Shown: positions 60,532 to 64,000 of the stretch, piece by piece
Layout of the letters: every line of letters begins with the position of its first letter
Numbering within the stretch: the first letter of the stretch is position 1
From: an uncultured Gemmiger sp.
Lineage (GTDB): Bacteria > Bacillota > Clostridia > Oscillospirales > Ruminococcaceae
NCBI GenBank assembly: GCA_944388145.1
Contig: CALXHQ010000003.1
Span: 148,296-212,295 of the forward strand
Length of the DNA: 64,000 nt
Reading direction: 5' to 3'
Notes under the pieces: model-generated
Told to the model about the DNA's origin: nothing
Seen by the model: the letters and a program-made list of their open reading frames with translations, nothing else
Databases searched by the model: none
Translations under genes and position numbers: made by a program

Positions 60532-62844
60532 ATGCCAAACACTGTCAAAGAAACCGTCCGACGCGCATCCGCTGCGCCGCCCAAACCCACACCGCCCCAT
60601 GCTGCTCCGCAGCCGCCCCGGCTGTGCCTGCCCCCCGCCGGGGTGCGAACCTCGGCGCTGGTGTGGCAGCTTGCCGCCGGCTGCGCCGGCATTTTGTTGG
60701 GCGCCGGGCAGGTCTACGGCGGGGCGGCGCCCTTTGGGCTGGCGCTGGTCATCGGCTGCCCGGCCGGGTATCTGCTGGCCGCTGCACTGGGGGCTGCGGT
60801 GGGCGGCCTGGCTTTTTTGCCGCTGGTCCAGGCTGTGCCGCTGGCCGCTGCGGTACTGGCGGTGCTGGTCTGCCGCCGCCTGCGCCCGGGGAGCCGCCGG
60901 TTTGCCGCCGGGGCCGGCTGCGCCGCCCTGCTGCTGGCCGCCGCCGGGCTGACCCTGCCTGCCCTGCCCACCCTGGCCCAAAGTGCACAGCTGGCCTGCA
61001 CTGCACTGCTGGGCGTGGGGTTTGGCCAGGCGATACATACCCTGCCCCCGGACAAGCCCCGGGGGGTCTGCCTGTGGCTGGCGCTGCTGGCCGCCTGCGC
61101 CCAGCGGCTGGCGCTGCCCTGGTTTGCCCCGGGCCTGGCGCTGTTTGCGCTGGTCGGCCTGTGCGCTGCCTTTGCCGCCAGCCTGGAGCAGAGCGCTGTG
61201 CTGGCAGTGGCGCTGGCCGCCGCAGTGACCGCCGCCAGCCCCGGCTTGAGTTTTGCCGCCCTGGCGGTGGCGCTGGGCACACTGGGAGCCGCGGCGCTGT
61301 TTCCGGGGGAACGGTGGCGCTGCGCCGGGGTGTTTGCCGCCGGTTGCGGGCTGGGTGCGCTGGCCAGTCCCGGCCCGGCCGGCGTGCTGACGCTGGGCAC
61401 CGCCGCCGGTTGCGGGCTTTTGCTGTACCTGCTGCTGCCGCCCCGCAAATTGCAGGCGCTGTTCCCCCAGCCGGCGCCGCCTGCCGCCGCCCAAAGCCTG
61501 ACCGGCGCGGCGCGGCGGCTGGCCACCATTGCCGACACACTGTCCGACATTGCCGCCACCGTCAACGCCGTGTGTGAGCGCCAGGCCCCGCCCAGGGGCG
61601 AGAGCTTTGACTTTGTGGTGGAGTACGCCGCCCGGCAGGTCTGCCAGAACTGCCCCCGCCGCAGCCGCTGCTGGGTCAAGGGCTATTCCTGCGCCATGGA
61701 CGGGCTGTACCAGTTCAAACCGGTGCTGGAGCAGACCGGCCATGCCGACCTGGAACATTTTCCCGGCCAGCTCAGCGTCTGCGAGCATCCCGCCGACCTG
61801 GTACAGGCGGTGAACCACGGCTACCGGCTGTGGGTCAGCCGGCGCCAGACCCGCGCCCGGGCCAACACGCTGCGCGCCGCCCTGACAGAACAGTACGGCG
61901 CCATGGCCGCAGCGCTGGCCCAGCTGAGCGCCCGCCTTGGCCAGGCCGGCCTGCCGGACCCTCGCCGGGAGCAGCGGGTGGCCCAGCTGTTTGCTTCCAT
62001 CGGGCTGGAAACACTGGAGTGCAGTGTCAGCGCCGATGTGACCGGGCATATCACCGCGGCTGTCACGGTGGCGCGCACCGCCTTTGCCGATGACGAGCTG
62101 GAGGAGCTGACCGCCGAGATGAGCCGCATCTGCCGCCGGGACTTTGCCCTGCCGGAGGTCGCCCACTGCCGTACCGTGACCATGCTGACCTTTACCGAGC
62201 GGCCGCTGTTCGACGTGGCGTTCGGCGCAGCCAGCCGCCCCGTACAGGAGGTGAGCGGCGACGCCTGCGACCAGTTCTGTGACAGCTGCGGACGCGCCCA
62301 GATGCTGCTGTGCGACGGCATGGGCACCGGGCGCCCCGCCGCGGTGGACGGCCAGCTGGCCGCCCGTTTGACCGGGCAGCTGCTGCGGGCCGGCTTTGCC
62401 GCCGAGAGCGCCGCCCGCCTGGTGAACGTGGCCATGGGCCTGAAAAACGGCGACCAGGAATCCGGCGCCACGCTGGACCTGCTGACCATCGACCTGTTCA
62501 CCGGGCGGGCCGGACTGTTCAAGGCGGGGGCGGCGCCCAGCTTTCTGGTACGGAACGGCGAGCCCCGCATGATGGAAGGCGCCAGCCTGCCCATGGGCAT
62601 TCTGGACGCGGTGGTGGGGCGCTCCACCAGCTTTACGCTGGAGGACGGTGACCTGCTGGTGCTGGTGTCCGACGGGGTGTTGTGCGACGGCAGCGCCTGG
62701 ATTTTGCAGCAGCTGCAGCTTTCGGCCCGGCTGGGGCACACCCCCGCCCAGCTGGCCAACACGCTGGCAGATTCCGCCCTGCGCCGGTCCGGCCAGCGGC
62801 AGGATGACATCACCGTGGCGGTGGCGCGCATCACCCGCCGGTGA
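60532..62844 (+). CDS. spoIIE: Stage II sporulation protein E
   Basis: Membrane phosphatase that dephosphorylates SpoIIAA and so activates sigma F in the forespore; it also meets FtsZ at the septum in Bacillus. The 770-residue protein has about ten hydrophobic helices in residues 45-310, a central regulatory domain with a Cys-rich segment QVCQNCPRRSRCWVKGYSCAM, and a C-terminal PP2C phosphatase: SGDACDQF, LLCDGMGTGRPAA, LVSDGVLC and RQDDITVAV carry the metal-binding aspartates. ATG 60532 has GAGGAGGAA upstream. The membrane part is unusually Ala/Leu-rich. Confidence 0.95.
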   Translation: MPNTVKETVRRASAAPPKPTPPHAAPQPPRLCLPPAGVRTSALVWQLAAGCAGILLGAGQVYGGAAPFGLALVIGCPAGYLLAAALGAAVGGLAFLPLVQAVPLAAAVLAVLVCRRLRPGSRRFAAGAGCAALLLAAAGLTLPALPTLAQSAQLACTALLGVGFGQAIHTLPPDKPRGVCLWLALLAACAQRLALPWFAPGLALFALVGLCAAFAASLEQSAVLAVALAAAVTAASPGLSFAALAVALGTLGAAALFPGERWRCAGVFAAGCGLGALASPGPAGVLTLGTAAGCGLLLYLLLPPRKLQALFPQPAPPAAAQSLTGAARRLATIADTLSDIAATVNAVCERQAPPRGESFDFVVEYAARQVCQNCPRRSRCWVKGYSCAMDGLYQFKPVLEQTGHADLEHFPGQLSVCEHPADLVQAVNHGYRLWVSRRQTRARANTLRAALTEQYGAMAAALAQLSARLGQAGLPDPRREQRVAQLFASIGLETLECSVSADVTGHITAAVTVARTAFADDELEELTAEMSRICRRDFALPEVAHCRTVTMLTFTERPLFDVAFGAASRPVQEVSGDACDQFCDSCGRAQMLLCDGMGTGRPAAVDGQLAARLTGQLLRAGFAAESAARLVNVAMGLKNGDQESGATLDLLTIDLFTGRAGLFKAGAAPSFLVRNGEPRMMEGASLPMGILDAVVGRSTSFTLEDGDLLVLVSDGVLCDGSAWILQQLQLSARLGHTPAQLANTLADSALRRSGQRQDDITVAVARITRR

Positions 62845-62859
62845 ACCCCTGGTTGTTAC

Positions 62860-62900
62860 AACCGCGCCGCGTTTCGCCATGCGATGCAGCGCGGTTTTTT
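62860..62900 (+). terminator. Intrinsic terminator after spoIIE
   Basis: Stem aaccgcgc (62860-62867) with gcgcggtt (62889-62896), then TTTTTT. Confidence 0.85.
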
Positions 62901-63118
62901 CAATTTTTTGACACTTTGCCCAATCATGTGCACAAAACTTTTACGGATTTTGCGCAAAAAACTGTTTAATCCTTGCACAAATTGTGGTAAAGTAGAGATA
63001 TGCAGGGTGCGCAATGGGACTGATTTGCTCCCAAACGGCGCCGCCCGGCCAGTAAGTACAACGCCGGAGGGGGAGATCCCGTGTATTCGGCTCCGGCGCG
63101 AAAAGAGGTTTGATAACG
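62901..63118 (+). promoter_or_regulatory. Leader region of the EF-G-like gene
   Basis: The AT-rich stretch around 62935-63000 offers TTTAAT and TAAAGT 17 bases apart as a weak promoter. Further on, CGCCGGAG (63062-63069) can pair with CTCCGGCG (63091-63098) shortly before the AAAGAGG ribosome-binding site. No known riboswitch class recognised. Confidence 0.35.
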
Positions 63119-64000
63119 ATGGAATACGCCAGCAAAGACATTCGCAATATTCTGGTTGCCGGCCATGCCGGCTGCGGCAAGACCACACTGACCGAGGCGC
63201 TGCTCTACGCCACCGGCGCCACCGAGCGCATGGGCCGCGTGGAGGACGGCACCACCGTCAGCGACTTTGATCCTGAGGAAGTGCGCCGCAAGGCATCGCT
63301 GAATTCCAGCGTTGTCCCCGTGGAATACCAGGGCACCAAATACAACCTGATCGACGCCCCCGGCCTGTTTGACTTTGAGACCGGTGCCTGTGAGGGCGTT
63401 ATGGCCGCCGAGAGTGTGCTGATCTGCGTGTCCGGCCGGTCCGGCGTTACCGTCGGCGCCGAGAAGGCCTACCGCCTGGCTGTCAAAAACAACAAGGCCC
63501 GCATGGTCTTTGTCACCAAGATGGACCTGGAAAACGCCGACTACTTCAAGATCCTGGAGCAGCTCAAGATTGAGTTCGGCCCCACCATCTGCCCCTGTGT
63601 TGTGCCCGCCCGCCTGGACGACGGCACTGTGGCCTACATCAACCTGTTCAGCCAGAAGGCTTTCAAGTACGAGAGCGGCAAGCAGATCCAGATCGACCTG
63701 CCCGACATCGGCCACCGGTTCGAGGGCCTGATCCAGGCCATGAACGAGGCCATCGCAGAGACCGATGAGGCCCTGATGGAAAAATTCTTTGAGGGTGAAC
63801 CCTTCACCACCGAGGAGATTGTCTCCGGCATGGCCGCCGGCGTGCGCACCGGCCAGATCACCCCCGTATTCTGCGGCAGCGCGGTCAACCTGCAGGCGTT
63901 GGACATGCTGCTGTACAACATGAAAGAGCTGCTGCCCGCCGCCGGCACCGCCACAATGATGGGCGAGGATGCCGAGGGCAACCCGGTGGAGCTGGATTGT
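63119..64000 (+). CDS. EF-G-like translational GTPase, 3' end outside the window
   Basis: The first 294 codons of an EF-G family GTPase. The P-loop is GHAGCGKTT (residues 15-23), switch I follows at VEDGTTVSDFDPEE, the G3 motif is DAPGLFDF (79-86), and the G4 motif is VTKMD. In ordinary EF-G, G3 reads DTPGHVDF with the catalytic histidine; here leucine occupies that place. The family of second EF-G-like proteins in Clostridia and Actinobacteria also departs from the canonical sequence, so this is probably a paralogue and not the main translocase. The ATG at 63119 follows AAAGAGG. Confidence 0.88.
   Translation, partial: MEYASKDIRNILVAGHAGCGKTTLTEALLYATGATERMGRVEDGTTVSDFDPEEVRRKASLNSSVVPVEYQGTKYNLIDAPGLFDFETGACEGVMAAESVLICVSGRSGVTVGAEKAYRLAVKNNKARMVFVTKMDLENADYFKILEQLKIEFGPTICPCVVPARLDDGTVAYINLFSQKAFKYESGKQIQIDLPDIGHRFEGLIQAMNEAIAETDEALMEKFFEGEPFTTEEIVSGMAAGVRTGQITPVFCGSAVNLQALDMLLYNMKELLPAAGTATMMGEDAEGNPVELDC

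Noticed and set aside
57952..62880. Very long minus-strand open frame of more than 1,600 codons opposite gltX and spoIIE
   Set aside because: It is the complement of two well-recognised plus-strand genes, has low-complexity His/Gln/Gly composition typical of GC-rich antisense frames, and lacks any family motif.

Overview
The window is a GC-rich (my estimate is about 60-63%) bacterial chromosome segment, densely coded on both strands, with strong Shine-Dalgarno sites and many intrinsic terminators. The gene set points to a spore-lineage Clostridia member, most like the high-GC Oscillospiraceae/Ruminococcaceae group that includes Gemmiger, Subdoligranulum and Faecalibacterium relatives. Evidence is the presence of spoVAC-D-E, spoIIE and dipicolinate synthase dpaA/dpaB, a DivIVA-like partner beside ftsZ, Firmicute-style MetNIQ with an Rrf2 regulator, a PhoP box of Bacillus type, and frequent TTG start codons. 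The genus is inferred; no rRNA gene is present. I see no tRNA, rRNA, CRISPR array, prophage or transposase.

Layout. 1-1070: partial DltA-like adenylating enzyme, then a large imperfect inverted repeat (1111-1282) and an acyltransferase. 2.6-5.4 kb: peptidoglycan-binding protein, glyA and hisB on the minus strand. 5.5-12.4 kb: dnaK, a patatin, a cupin, a YgjP-like metallopeptidase, a polysaccharide flippase and a membrane-anchored TPR/YD-repeat protein. 12.4-18.5 kb: DMT transporter, lipoprotein, Rrf2 regulator, and the divergent metQNI methionine transporter preceded by a Met/Cys-rich leader ORF and a terminator. 18-24.5 kb: DtxR-type regulator, sugar-phosphate kinase, YkvI-like permease, a PhoR/PhoP two-component pair with a three-repeat Pho box, and a CapA lipoprotein. 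25-28 kb: nucleoid-associated protein ndpA, then an AT-richer acquired patch with a DJ-1/PfpI gene, a truncated second ndpA tail, hairpins and a GNAT gene. 28-35.4 kb: HAD phosphatase, sirtuin, NAD(P)H-hydrate dehydratase, a GH13 enzyme with a divergent AraC regulator, cysE, a PC4-type protein and an HD hydrolase.

35.4-49.2 kb is a minus-strand envelope, division and spore block: a polytopic membrane protein, a DivIVA-like coiled-coil protein, ftsZ, a murA paralogue, dpaB, dpaA, two tandem proteins with degenerate LytM/M23 domains, a small membrane protein, rsmE and prmA. 49.4-52 kb: GNAT, then spoVAC-spoVAD-spoVAE behind a sigma-G-like promoter. 52.3-56.2 kb: uxuA-uxuB for hexuronate catabolism and a divergent AraC regulator. 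56.4-64 kb: a lipoprotein with Ig-like domains and a long TPE-repeat stalk, gltX, RimJ/L-type GNAT, spoIIE, and the start of an EF-G-like GTPase that lacks the usual catalytic histidine.

How it fits together. Three spore functions meet here: SpoIIE activates the first forespore sigma factor, DpaA/DpaB make dipicolinate, and SpoVAC/D/E move it into the spore. FtsZ, the DivIVA-like protein, MurA and the degenerate LytM proteins belong to division and envelope remodelling. MetQNI with Rrf2, the Met/Cys leader and the separate cysE suggest sulfur-amino-acid control. The most unusual items are the leader/attenuator ahead of metQ, the tandem degenerate LytM pair, and the pfpI cassette flanked by a recombined ndpA tail.
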